Positions 32,977 to 44,600 of a stretch of 64,000 nucleotides of DNA are shown one piece after another. Location of the stretch: assembly GCF_046115515.1 (NCBI RefSeq), contig NZ_CP175953.1; one strand, written 5' to 3'. Both the position numbers and the translations under genes were made by a program. Positions within the stretch are counted from its first letter, which is position 1, and each line of letters starts with the position of its first letter. Source of the stretch: Gracilimonas sp017641085 (lineage in GTDB: Bacteria; Bacteroidota; Rhodothermia; Balneolales; Balneolaceae). Under the pieces are notes generated by a model. It did no database searches. It was not told the origin of the DNA and saw only the letters and a list, made by a program, of their open reading frames with translations.

Positions 32977-33924
32977 TTATTTTTTGGCTTGTTCTTCTTT
33001 TTCTTTGAGGATGTAATTTGCATACAAAAACTCCAAGGCCGAGGCTTCAAAGCCTTTCCAGTTTTGTATGAGTTCCTGAAACCGTTCTTCCGAAGTGTTG
33101 TGCGGATCTTCTCCATAGCTCCAGATAATCCACCGGCGAAGCCCTTTTTCTTCCCCGCTTTTCTTGTTGGATGGGAAAACGGCATCGGTGCGTCCACGCA
33201 TCATCATTAAATCCTGCCCGGAGGTGGGACCAATTCCCTTAATACTCGTGAGTTCATCGTAGCAGGTTTGTGGATCGCAGATGCTCAGGTGCTCCATATC
33301 CACTTCTCCGGCAACAATATCGTTTGCAAGACCAACCAGATACTGTCCCTTGCGAAGAGTGGGGCCTAATTTTCGAATGTTGGCAGGATCGGCTTTCATC
33401 AGCTGATGGGGGCGGGGCCAGGCGGGCAGCGATTTCTTCCCAAGCATTAGAGCCGTTCCATAAGTTTCCCGGATTTTGTACATCATTTTCTTGGCCGTGG
33501 GTTTATGGTTCATCTGCATTTGTACAATCCGGTACAGGATATCTTCGAACAAATTGGCGCGGGTCATGCGCTTTAACCCGTACAGGTTGGTGAGTTTGTC
33601 GCCGAGAACCGGGTCATTTTCAGCCTGATCATAAAGAGGACGAAGATCCATATCGGTACCGAAGATCTTGGTCAGGCTTTTGTTTGCTTCTGCAATTTCC
33701 TCTTTCGAGAGCGACTCTTGCGATTCAATGTGAAACTCAGGGCTTTCAGGATCGCCGTTGAAAAAGACGGTTACAATAGCATCGGTTTCGCCAACGGGGA
33801 TAGGACGGGTGAATCCTTCCTCAAATATTTTTTCAGGTTCGTGTTCGTGATCAAAGTAAGACTCGATATCGAGGCAGAGAAACCAATCGTGGGGAGGGAT
33901 GGATTTTAAGGTCCAGGAGCTCAT
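32977..33924 (-). CDS. HhH-GPD (AlkA/OGG-like) DNA glycosylase homologue
   Basis: This is a 315-residue cytoplasmic protein with the organisation of the HhH-GPD superfamily. An N-terminal beta-rich part (about 1-95) precedes a helical domain, and the hairpin is LTSIKGIGPTSGQDLMMMRG (near 223-242). In AlkA-type enzymes the hairpin is followed by an FP-x-x-D block with the catalytic Asp. Here the sequence is DAVFPSNKKSG, with Lys or Asn where that Asp is expected, so base excision by the usual mechanism is uncertain. It is 57 bp upstream of the GH20 gene, with no functional link evident. Confidence 0.7.
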   Translation of the reverse strand: MSSWTLKSIPPHDWFLCLDIESYFDHEHEPEKIFEEGFTRPIPVGETDAIVTVFFNGDPESPEFHIESQESLSKEEIAEANKSLTKIFGTDMDLRPLYDQAENDPVLGDKLTNLYGLKRMTRANLFEDILYRIVQMQMNHKPTAKKMMYKIRETYGTALMLGKKSLPAWPRPHQLMKADPANIRKLGPTLRKGQYLVGLANDIVAGEVDMEHLSICDPQTCYDELTSIKGIGPTSGQDLMMMRGRTDAVFPSNKKSGEEKGLRRWIIWSYGEDPHNTSEERFQELIQNWKGFEASALEFLYANYILKEKEEQAKK

Positions 33925-34018
33925 AGGAAATGGATGAAGTGATAATTGATTCAGTGAGGATATAACTAAGACCTCACCAAATCAACTATCAGAATAGAAA
34001 GAACATTTCAACAAATAG

Positions 34019-37000
34019 CTATTTTGCTAATTCTACTTCATTTGAAGTGCCAAATGGATTCCAGCTGATGGCTTTTGCTTTTTCCAGGAACTTCGCGGTA
34101 CTTACATATACTACCGGAATGAACACCAGGGTAACCAAGGTAGAAGCGGTTAACCCACCGATAACTACACGTGCCAGGGAAGCCTGAATTTCAGCCCCGG
34201 CGCCCAACCCAAAGGAAAGAGGGAGGAGACCTAACACGGTGGTCAGGGTAGTCATAAGTATAGGGCGGAGACGGAGTTGTCCGGCTTCTATAACGGCTTC
34301 TAAAACCGGCATGTTTTTCTCCCGCCGCATCAGGTTGATGTAGTCGACCAGAACAATTGCATTATTTACTACAATGCCAATCAACATGATCATTCCCATC
34401 AGGCTTTGAATGTTGATGGTCGTACCTGTTAACAGGAGAGCGGGAATTACACCGATCATAGCCAGCGGTACGGAAAACATTACCACAAGTGGATCAAAGA
34501 ATCGTTCAAACTGCCCGGCCATTACCATGTAGATTAGAATAAGAGCCATGATGACAGCCATTGAAAAGTCGTTAGCTGCTTTTTGCTGCTCCTCGTATTC
34601 TCCGCCGTACACAATGTTAAATCCATCGGGTAGGGGATAGTCGATGAGTTCTGCTTTTATGGCTTCCACAGCTTCACTTAAAGCTACGCCACTTTGAAGG
34701 TTTGCGGTGATATTGGTTACCCGCTGTCCGTTGATACGGTTGATGTCTTCCGGGCCGCGCCCTCTTTGTTTTTTAATGACTGAGGAAACGGGAAGTACTC
34801 CGCCATCGGGTGTGCGTATCGAGATATTATCAATATCGAGTGTTCCAAGCCGGTCTTCGGGTTGAAGGCGGACGGTAATCGGGTATTCATCGCCCCCCAC
34901 ACGGTAGGAACCAGCCCGGCTGCCTCCGATATTTGTTTGAACGACCTGAGCCACATCACGGACTGAAAGTCCCAGGTCGGCAATTTTATCACGGTCAAAA
35001 AGGATACGTTCTTCAGGGGTGCCTTCACTTCTTCCCGCCCGCACTTCAACGATTCCGGGAAGTTTCTCAACTCTCAGCTTTATATCCTGAGCCAGCTCAT
35101 AGGCTTTTTCAATGTCATAGCCCCGAAGTTCGAACTGTACATCTTCGCCACCTCCTCCACCAAATACGCGGCGTAATATCCACAGCCCGGATTGTGCATC
35201 CACACGGATGTCTGCTCCCGGAACTTTACCGGAGAGATTTTTTCGGATTTCAGCAGCAAGATCGGAAGTGCTTTGACTACGTTCAGACTGGGGTACCATA
35301 GCTATCTCAACCTCGGCACGCCCATCTCTCACTTCCGTTGTGAAATATTCCACATCCTCCATGGGAAGCGTAGCCCGAACGATTTCCTCTAATTCTTTGA
35401 GGTATAAATTCTGTACAGCAATGTTTGTACCATCCGCCATTTCAAGGTCGATATCAATTTCGTCGGCATCTGTTTGGGGTGCCAGTTCAACCGGAATGAT
35501 GGGTATCAACAGGAAGCTGCTAACTACAAGTACGGCTGTTACACCAAATACGGCGGGTTTATGTGAAAGGGTTTTCTCAAGAACCAAAGAATAGCGGGTT
35601 TCCAGTTTTGTGAAAAAGCGCTGAAAGGCTCCTTTCTTATTATGAGCACCTTTTTTTATAGTCAGGAACCGGCTTGAAAGCATTGGAACAAGCGTTAGAG
35701 CTACAACCAATGAACATACGAGAGCAAAGACAACAACCAGTGCCAGTTCCTGGAACAGCAGTCCTGAAACTGTCTGCATAAATACGACTGGTAAAAATAT
35801 TACACAGGTGGTGAGGGTGGAGGCTACGATAGCACCTGCAACCTGCTTGGTGCCAATCAGAGCGCTTGTCTCTAAATCTTCGCCTTCTTCTTCCCGGAGC
35901 CTGATAATATTCTCGAGTACTACAATGGCGTTATCGACAATTAAACCCACCCCGAGTGCAAGTCCGCCAAAACTCATTTGATTCAGCGTCAGATCATTGA
36001 AGTAGAGCAGGGCAAAAGTTGCAATAATCGAAATTGGGATGGCTACCGCGATGATAAAGGTTGAAGATCCATTGCGGAAAAATACATAAAGAACTACAAC
36101 AGCCAGTAACGCTCCCCACATAGCCGAGTTCTGAACATTGTCGATCGAGCTTTGAATAAATTCACTTTGGTCGGTAGTAACAAATAAATTCAGGTCATTT
36201 CTCTCGCTGTTAATTTTTTCGACTTCGTTACGGATGTTTTCAGCTACAGCCACGGTGTTAGCGCCCGTCTGTTTACGGATTCCAAACCGAACCATCGGCT
36301 TTTTATCAATGGAAACCACCCGATCCAGGTCTTGGTATCCAAATGATACATTTGCAACGTCTTTAACCCGAATTGGCTTATTGTCGATAGTGGTGATTAC
36401 GGTGTTGGCAATTTGCTCGATGGATTCATATTCACCCAGCGTACGAACATATAACTGCTGCAGTCCGGAATTAACATTACCTCCGGGAAGGTTGGTATTT
36501 TCCCTCGCGATAGCCTGTTGTACTTCAGCTGTCGACAAACCACTTGCAATAAGCCGGTCTCTTTTTATATCGATTTTTACTTCCCGGTTTATACCGCCCC
36601 AAATATCGATAGATCCAACTCCGTTTATCTGTTCAAAGCGTTTGGTTACCTCCCGTTCTAAAACAACAGTGAGTTTAGCAAGATCCATATCGGAGTTGGC
36701 GCCAACAATGACAATAGGAAAATTATTTGGGTCAAACTTCCAGATACGGGGAGGTTCTGCTTCGGGAGGGATGTTATCCCTGACCCGGTCAAGTGCAGCC
36801 CGTACATCATTGGAGGCTACGTCAACGTCAATGCTTTGGGCAAACTCCAGGGTAACCCTACTTCGTCCTTCACTGGAGCTCGAACGAACTCTTTCTACTC
36901 CGGGAACACCGGCAAGGGCATTTTCAATAGGTTCAGTAATGATTTGCTCAATTTCTTCGGGCCCCACGTTTGGATATTCAGTAGCAACGGTAAGCTGCGG

Positions 37001-37126
37001 ATACTCAATAGGGGGAAGCAAATCTACGGGGAGGAACCTGAACCCGATTACTCCAAGGGTAATGATGATCAGGAAGACCATCGAGGTGGCAACGGGACGT
37101 TTAATCGAAGTTTCTGTAATAGGCAT
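34019..37126 (-). CDS. RND multidrug efflux permease (AcrB/HAE1 type)
   Basis: This is a 1,035-residue inner-membrane proton/drug antiporter with the twelve-helix RND plan. Helix 1 is in SMVFLIIITLGVIGFRFLP, followed by a large porter domain (about 35-335). The helix-4 motif GGLALGVGLIVDNAIVVLENI carries the proton-relay Asp. The second half repeats the plan and ends with GIVVNNAIVLVDYINLMRR and LRPILMTTLTTVLGLLPLSFG. It acts with the adaptor encoded 11 bp upstream and an outer-membrane TolC-like channel, which is not in this window. Confidence 0.95.
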   Translation of the reverse strand: MPITETSIKRPVATSMVFLIIITLGVIGFRFLPVDLLPPIEYPQLTVATEYPNVGPEEIEQIITEPIENALAGVPGVERVRSSSSEGRSRVTLEFAQSIDVDVASNDVRAALDRVRDNIPPEAEPPRIWKFDPNNFPIVIVGANSDMDLAKLTVVLEREVTKRFEQINGVGSIDIWGGINREVKIDIKRDRLIASGLSTAEVQQAIARENTNLPGGNVNSGLQQLYVRTLGEYESIEQIANTVITTIDNKPIRVKDVANVSFGYQDLDRVVSIDKKPMVRFGIRKQTGANTVAVAENIRNEVEKINSERNDLNLFVTTDQSEFIQSSIDNVQNSAMWGALLAVVVLYVFFRNGSSTFIIAVAIPISIIATFALLYFNDLTLNQMSFGGLALGVGLIVDNAIVVLENIIRLREEEGEDLETSALIGTKQVAGAIVASTLTTCVIFLPVVFMQTVSGLLFQELALVVVFALVCSLVVALTLVPMLSSRFLTIKKGAHNKKGAFQRFFTKLETRYSLVLEKTLSHKPAVFGVTAVLVVSSFLLIPIIPVELAPQTDADEIDIDLEMADGTNIAVQNLYLKELEEIVRATLPMEDVEYFTTEVRDGRAEVEIAMVPQSERSQSTSDLAAEIRKNLSGKVPGADIRVDAQSGLWILRRVFGGGGGEDVQFELRGYDIEKAYELAQDIKLRVEKLPGIVEVRAGRSEGTPEERILFDRDKIADLGLSVRDVAQVVQTNIGGSRAGSYRVGGDEYPITVRLQPEDRLGTLDIDNISIRTPDGGVLPVSSVIKKQRGRGPEDINRINGQRVTNITANLQSGVALSEAVEAIKAELIDYPLPDGFNIVYGGEYEEQQKAANDFSMAVIMALILIYMVMAGQFERFFDPLVVMFSVPLAMIGVIPALLLTGTTINIQSLMGMIMLIGIVVNNAIVLVDYINLMRREKNMPVLEAVIEAGQLRLRPILMTTLTTVLGLLPLSFGLGAGAEIQASLARVVIGGLTASTLVTLVFIPVVYVSTAKFLEKAKAISWNPFGTSNEVELAK

Positions 37127-37137
37127 GATCGAAAGGC

Positions 37138-38466
37138 TTAAAGGGTAACGTTATTTTGTTGGTTGTCACGGTCACGCATGATTTCTTCAAGTAAATCCTC
37201 GCGTTGCAGTTGCTGAAGCTGAAAGATGCGGTCCCAGCTCATGGTACGAATTCGGGCTTGTGTTCTTCCTTCAGAGAGTAAGTCTTGACCAACAGTGACT
37301 ACCCATTGACCGCTTTCCAAACCGTTCACCCCAAGCTCCATTCTACCCTCTGCTACAACATCAATAGGTTTAAACTGCACAGGTGTGGGTTGGGTCATAG
37401 CTCTCAGGCCCCCTGAATTATTATCACTGGAGTCACTGACCGGCTCTATTTCAGAACCAAGTGATGTAGCTACAAACACACCTTCTCTTCCTGTTGTGGG
37501 ATCGGTATAAAGCGCACTGACAGGAATTAAGGTAGCTTGTTCACTTTCACCGAAAAAGATATCAACGGGTACAAACATCCCGGGACGTAATAAACCGTTT
37601 ACATTGTTAACATCAATTTCAGCTTCCGTACTCCGTGACACTTCATTTAAGAAGGGAGAAATACGGGATAATTTGGCGTTGATAGAGCTTGGTTCACCCT
37701 CACTATTCTCAATAAGGATTCGGGCAGATTGCCCAACCTGAATTCGATTCAACATACTTTCAGTAAGAACGATCTCAATTTTGAGCTTTGTTAAATCCCC
37801 GATTAGAAATAATTGGGTATTTGTAGAGGCCTGCATGCCGATTTCAGCATTACGCTGACCTACAGTTCCGGAAATAGGGGCCCGTATTACTGCTTTGTTT
37901 AGCTCATCTTTGCGTTCTTCCACCAAAGACCTGGCCTGATCGAGTTGCGCTTCTGCCAATTCAACATCGGCTTCGGCTGATAAAAGCCGGGCTTCAATTT
38001 GTTCAACTTCCAACTGACTGGTCAGGTTCTTCTCTTCCAGTTGTTTTGTCCGTTTAAATTCAGACTGAACTTCAGCGAGCTGAGCTTTGGCTTGCTTTAA
38101 CTGGGCATTGTTAATCTTGAGCCCTGCTTCTGCCTGCTGAAGTTGTTTTTCCAACACATCGGTATTCAACTGAACCAGTTTAGTGCCTTTTTCTACGAAA
38201 TCTCCGTTTTTTACAAAAACCTGCTCTACCACCCCCGAAATTTCCGGATACAAGGCCACTTGGTTTTCTGATTTCACATTACCACTGAATCGTTCTACCA
38301 GTGGGAGTGAACCGTAACGGGCCTGAACCGCTTCTACTGATGGAATTACAGAATTTCCGGTTGTTTGATTTTGACTGGTATCTTCATCAGACCCCGAACA
38401 AGCATTTAAAAGGAGCAGTAAGGCGGTAAGTACAAATAGTTTTGGTAAGACAAGTAGCTGTTTCAT
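37138..38466 (-). CDS. RND efflux periplasmic adaptor lipoprotein
   Basis: This is a 442-residue membrane-fusion protein that links the RND permease to an outer-membrane channel. The start is taken at ATG 38466, giving a lipoprotein signal (LLLLNAC, Cys23). The frame extends 11 codons further upstream to 38499, which would break this signal. A lipoyl-like barrel (VEQVFVKNGDFVEKGTKLVQLN) flanks a long alpha-helical hairpin (about 95-170, Q/E/A/L rich). The beta-barrel domain RAPISGTVGQRNAEIGMQ follows. The adaptor precedes the permease by 11 bp, the standard operon order. Confidence 0.93.
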   Translation of the reverse strand: MKQLLVLPKLFVLTALLLLLNACSGSDEDTSQNQTTGNSVIPSVEAVQARYGSLPLVERFSGNVKSENQVALYPEISGVVEQVFVKNGDFVEKGTKLVQLNTDVLEKQLQQAEAGLKINNAQLKQAKAQLAEVQSEFKRTKQLEEKNLTSQLEVEQIEARLLSAEADVELAEAQLDQARSLVEERKDELNKAVIRAPISGTVGQRNAEIGMQASTNTQLFLIGDLTKLKIEIVLTESMLNRIQVGQSARILIENSEGEPSSINAKLSRISPFLNEVSRSTEAEIDVNNVNGLLRPGMFVPVDIFFGESEQATLIPVSALYTDPTTGREGVFVATSLGSEIEPVSDSSDNNSGGLRAMTQPTPVQFKPIDVVAEGRMELGVNGLESGQWVVTVGQDLLSEGRTQARIRTMSWDRIFQLQQLQREDLLEEIMRDRDNQQNNVTL

Positions 38467-38546
38467 AGTATAATTATTGAGTTCATATGCAAAACTCAAT
38501 TGTTTACTAAACCGCTCCCCTGCAAATGTTAAATGGTATAAAAAAG

Positions 38547-38587
38547 AAAACCCCTTGAAATTCTGAATGACTTCGAAGGGGTTTTTA
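38547..38587. terminator. Terminator after the giant-protein gene
   Basis: AAAACCCCTT pairs with AAGGGGTTTT, extended by a G-C and two A-T pairs past one bulge. The minus strand continues with CTTTTTT after the hairpin. It sits 20 bp beyond the giant gene's stop. Confidence 0.8.
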
Positions 38588-38606
38588 AGGAAAAAAGGGT
38601 CTTACG

Positions 38607-41600
38607 CTATTTCACCAGCACCATTTTCTTCGATAGCGAGTAGGCTTTTCCGGAAGCGGACTCCACGTTTAGTACATATATGTACATTCCGGAAGCGTAG
38701 CGGGAAGCATCCCAGTTCAGTTTATAGTATCCCGGGCGTACGCCGTTTTCGTTGATCAGCGTTTCCACTTTTCGACCAAGGATGTCAAACACGGTGATAC
38801 TTACCTTCGCCTGCTCAGCCAATTCGTAATGAATGGTTGTTGTAGGGTTGAACGGGTTCGGATAGTTTTGTGACATGGTGAAACTTTCCGGCAGTTCTTC
38901 TGCAACGTTAACCGCTTTTCGGGCAATTTGCTGCTGAGCCGGTTTTCCTTTCGCTCTCAGGTCGGAGGCGATGATGAGTTCGGCATCCTGATCGTTCAGG
39001 GAGTGGAAGGTCAGGGTTGCAATTTCTCTTTCCTGAACCGGTGAAAGGGCTCCGAAGTTGGCCACGTTAAGCGTAATAATCCCGTTAACGCTATCCACAT
39101 GGGAGAGAAACACATTGGCGCTGCTGCTGTGCATGTTGAACAGCTCCTGATCGGTAATATCAGCAACACTGAGCTTCTCTTCATCGTAATCGATCACCAA
39201 TGAAAGCGCAGTCACGCTGTCGGGGTGGGAGAGGGCAAAGGCATAAGTGACTTCACGCGGAGCATTCGGGTTGCTGCTGTATTCCTGCGCCTGCTGTACT
39301 TTGGTATAGCTGATATGTTGCAGGGTGTCAGAAATGGACAGTGCGGATTTTTGCTGTGAAGCCGGCTGAATGGTATTGTCATTACCGACTGTAATCTCAG
39401 TTCCCGAATTTAGTGCTTGCTTAGCACCTGAGCGCAGAGCAGAAGCCGCATCACTTACAGAACCGTTATCCATTCCGGAAATCAGAGCAGCCATGTGCTG
39501 TGCTTTGGCAGCTTTGTTTCTGTCTTGAGTTAAATTCCAGAATCGAATAAAAGCGACGATATCTTCAACGTTGAAATCGTTATCTGTATTCAGGCGTGCA
39601 TTCGGGAAAGTTAAGCCACCACTAAAATCAAGAGGAGCAGTCTCAAACCCAAAGTCATTATCTCTCCAGCCATTGCTGAAGGAATTCAGGTCATCGAAGT
39701 CAACAGCGAAGTCATTGTTAAAATCGCCGATCATGGTGACGTAAAATTCAGGAGAGGAATAGGTGTCATCAGCTGATGTAAATTGTCCGTCTCCATCAAC
39801 ATCAACAAAATACTGACCGCCGCTGTTATCCTGCATGTTTTGTGATGAAATCTGAACAGTAAGAGTATCCAGACTGTAGAAGTTGTTGTTATCCAGAATC
39901 AGGCTGTTACCTTCTGCGTTCAGAGCACCGGGAGTAATAGTCTGGCCATCGTCATTGATAAAGGTAACAGCACCGGAAAATACCGTTGAGAAGTTATTAA
40001 GTGTATTAATGTCGGTATCAAAAACGATTTCTACGCCATTATTTACATACAGTACATTTCCATTTGGGTTGAAATCGTTGACACTCAGAGGAGTAATCAG
40101 GAAGTTTTTGCTTACGCCGATTGTACCACTGAATTGTCCCCGAATAGCGATGTCGAGATTACCGTTTCCATCCATGTCGTAAGGATGGATGCTGACGGCT
40201 CCATTGAAATCGCTGGTAAGCACTATTTCTGAAGAGAAGGAGTTGCCTCCATTATTTTGGAACCACATTCCCTGACCATCGTCCGGTGAGGTTGCGAGTA
40301 TATCCGTCAGTCCGTCTCCGTTAAGATCACCAACCGAAACATCTACAACCTGGGTAATACCGGTGCCTATAACCGACTTACTTCCAAAGGTGCCGTCTCC
40401 ATTGTTGATAAACGCCCCAACCTCGCTATCTCCCGATGAAGCATAAACCACATCGAGGTCGCCGTCATTATCGAGGTCGGCTGCTGTCACTCTTTCGGGA
40501 TTGGTGATGTTGGACCCGATTACGGTTCGGGTAAATGAACCGTTTCCATTATTTTGATAATAAGCTACTTCATGGCCGCCATTCTCACCTGAAACGATAT
40601 CGGTGAGGTTGTCGCTGTTAAAGTCTCCGGCAAAAACAGAATTGATCAGGTTGCTGTTATCAACTACTGAGTTCTCCGGGCCAAATGCGACTGCAGACTG
40701 GAAGCTCTGGTTTTCGTACCAGCTGATTTTACCATCACCGGAAGAAGCAATGACAACATCGGTAAACCCGTCGTTGTTCATATCTGCCGGGAATATATCA
40801 GAAATGCCGGTATGATTAACGGTAACCGTAGTTTCATCCAGGAATCCGGTAGTAGATGTACTTCCTCCGTTATTTTTCAGAACTCTGAACTCATTGTTCA
40901 CATTCGAAGTAAATACAAGATCCGGGAAATCACTTCCATATACATTCATCGTCCTGATTATTGCCGGAGATACCGATCCCGGATAATTCAGACTTAGTAC
41001 GCTGTTGAAAGGATTGTCACCATCAGAGAAAAGTAATGAAATTAGATTATCTGCGGGTCGGGTGGCAATCAAATCTTCAAAACCATCTCCGTTAATGTCA
41101 GCCGAGGTTATGTTACCTCTGCCTGAGAACCCACCTTGAGTTTCGAACAGGCCAAAGGTTCCTTCACTTTCATTGAGGTATAGATACTTGTGAGGATACG
41201 TGTATCCAATTCCATTGGTTGTTACCGAAACATTTACAAAACCGGATAAACCAGCCGGCGCTTCTACAACAATTGAAGCAGAGTCAGCGCTGATAACATT
41301 AGCGTTAGTACCACCAAACTGCACCTGATTTTCAGAGGATACGTTAGAAAACCCAATACCTGATAAGGTAACCTGAGTTCCTTCAACACCGGAAGTAGGG
41401 TAAATTCCGGAAATCTGGGTTGATATGGCTTTGATGCTTACGGTATCTGAGGCTACGCGGGTATTACTTGAGTCGATAGCCACCACCCGATAGTAGTAGG
41501 TTACACCGTTATTCAGGCCGGTATCTTCGTAGGTAGTTCCTGTTTGTGGTGTGCCGAGCAGGGAGGTGAATCCATCTACATCAGGATTGGTACTTCGAAC

Positions 41601-44600
41601 TACATCATACCCCAGGAGATCTGTTTCAGTATTGGCATCCCAGCTTAATGAGGCCGAGCCAATATTTCCGGAAACCGTTACGCCGGTTGGAGGGGCGGGA
41701 GGGGTATCCACATTTTTCAATAAGAGCAATTGATTAGCTGTATAATCTCCAACAACTAAATCAAGTAAACCTGCTTCCGTTAAGTCTGCAGCAGCCACAG
41801 ATCGCAATTCTCCGGCACCGGATAGGAGCGTATCTGCAGTATCAAAGCTGCCGGAACCGAGGTTTTTATACCAAACCAGGTCACCATTTAAGGTAGAAAC
41901 AATGACGTCTTTGAGGTCATCACCGTTTAAGTCGGCAGCCGTAGCATTAAAAGGATCAGTCAGGTCGCTGGAAATAACACTTTGAGCTCCAAAGGTTCCG
42001 TTACCGGAACTGTTAGAGTACCAGGCCACTTTAGAATCGGTTTGTGAAATCGAAAGCACATCAACAAAACCGTCGTTATCCAGATCTGCAGTGATAACGT
42101 TTTGAGGATTATCAACTGAAGAGCTAATTACCGAAGCAGCAGCAAAGGTGCCGGCGTTATTAACATACTGCACAATTTGATTTGAAGCTTCAATCGATGC
42201 AACGAGGTCAAAATCACCATCCCCATCAAAATCGGCAGCTTTTACATCATTAGCCAGAGGAGCATTGCCGTCTATCAATTGCTGAAGCACAAAAGTACCG
42301 GTGCCGTTATTCTCATAATACGAGATATCGTCAGAAATGGTATGTACATGAATGATATCCGTATCCCCATCAAGGTTGACATCAAACGCTATCACGTCCT
42401 GGGAGTTATAGTTAGAGATAACCGGGAAGGTCTCAATTACGGAACCATCCACACTGGAAAAGTTAAAAGCACCATCATTTTTATACCAGCCCAGCACATT
42501 GTTATATGCCGCGGCGACATCTAAAATACCGTCACCATCAAAATCAGCGTAGGTAACGCTGCGTGCACGTGCATCGCCTGTTTCTCCCAAGGCCTCAGGA
42601 GCGGAAAAAGTCAGGCTACCGAGGTTTTCAAGGTAGTCTACATTGTTAGATGAATTCTCGTTGTAGGATGCGGTTAGGATATCGAGATCCTGGTCGTTAT
42701 CCAGATTGGCAATCTGCACTTCAAGTATGCCCGACAGGGTAGCAAGGGATGTAGGATCCTGGAAAAAGCCGCTTTCCCCAGGAGTATCTTCCAATACGGT
42801 GTACATATCCGGCGCATTCAGGAATGTATTCCCGTTTATGACTACGGTAACCGGGTAGGTGCCCGGAGATACAGCCGGTATGGTGACGGAGATCTTAATT
42901 GAATCTGATGAGGTAATGGTGGCACTTTGTCCGCCAATCTGTACATCGAGAGAACTGTTGGTGAGGTTAGCACCGTAGATAGTTAATGAACTTCCGGCGT
43001 CTCCGGCGGTTGCAGACAGTGCATAAAGGCTCTTAATTTTGAATGGTACAACTACTTCATCACTTAACTGCGATAAGGCGCCTGTTACGGTATCATAGGC
43101 TGCCGCACGGTAATAATAGGTGGTATTCTCAACCGGGGTTGAATCCGTAAAGGTGGTATCACCAATTACCGATGTATTCAATCGTGTTGCGGCGGTTGAA
43201 TCTGAGAATGAAGATGTTGATCGGTACACATTATATCCGCCGATATTCGGGGCCGGACTTGGACTCCAGTCAAGATCAATGGATGAAGCTCCGGCAGTAG
43301 CCGTCATATTCAAAGGGCCCGGTGTTTCAATCGGAATGATATCACTTGAGAAACGGGGAGCTAATTGAGAACCGTTAAAAGTACTTAAGACACCTATGAG
43401 GTCAAGATAGGCCGGAGGGGTATCGCCTATAATCTGTGTTTGAGCCCAGAGGCGGATATTTACGTTATTTCCACCGAATGTTTCAGCTGATACTGTAGTT
43501 GACACAGCCGATGCATTGGCAGGCCAGGTACCCGGATCTGTGATCAGGTCATTAATTCTAACCAGAGTTCCCTGTAAGTTTTGCAGGTCCGTTGATGGAT
43601 CACCGCCATTTACGAAATCATTATAGGAAATGACTTTAGGATCAGGCAAGGTGTTTCCGCTGTTAAGAACAGAGATGTCGTTATTGACATCATTGACCAT
43701 AACTTCCCGAAGACCGTTAAAAGTTTCCATTTCTCCTTCCACTTCCACACTGTCACCGGGGGCAATTCCTGAGACAGGTACATCACCATTGAAGGCGACA
43801 ATTCCAAAATCACCGTCCTGAATATAAAAGGCAGTATTATTAACAGAAGCCTGGAAGTTAGGTGAGGTTACCACTCCACGCACGCGGACAAAGGAACTGT
43901 CAACCAAGTTTTTGGCACTTTCGATAGAAATGAATTCATTATCAGGAGTATAATATCTGATATCCTCTGAATTTGTAGGGAATAAGAGATATCCGTCAGT
44001 TGCATTAGATGATGATTGGTAAATAACTCCTGTATATTCAAAGTCATCCGGAATTACGGCACCACCTAGTTCTGTAACGTCAGTACCAGCAATCTGCATG
44101 GTAATATTTGCAGCAGTACCAGCCTCCAGTATACTGTAGTTCGTATCATTGGAAAAGTTCTGATCGGTTGTATTGACCGACAGGTTTTTAACATTTACCA
44201 GTACAGATTCATACTGCTCATAATCAGATACATTGTTTAATACGATTTCAACAGGGGTTGGGAGGGAGTTTCCGGAAGAAATAATGTCTACCGATGAGAT
44301 ACTGATCAATTCCTTGGTGAAACTTACCTCGCCTAAGGTCCCCGTTAACTCCACAAGGTCACCTATTTGGGCACCTGAATTAAACAGGGGGGCATTAAAG
44401 CTGGAAGTTGCATATAAGTGTAGACCGGCGTTATTCTGCTGAATCTTATATACGTTCCCGTGCTGACGGGTGATAATACCCTGTACTTTCACAGTTTCTC
44501 CATTAGCCAGTTGACGTGCATCTGCAATGGTTGTTAATGGCAGAGGAGGTGTACTGTTTTCATACCAGGCGATTTTGTCGTCTAAGCTTGAAGCGGAAAC

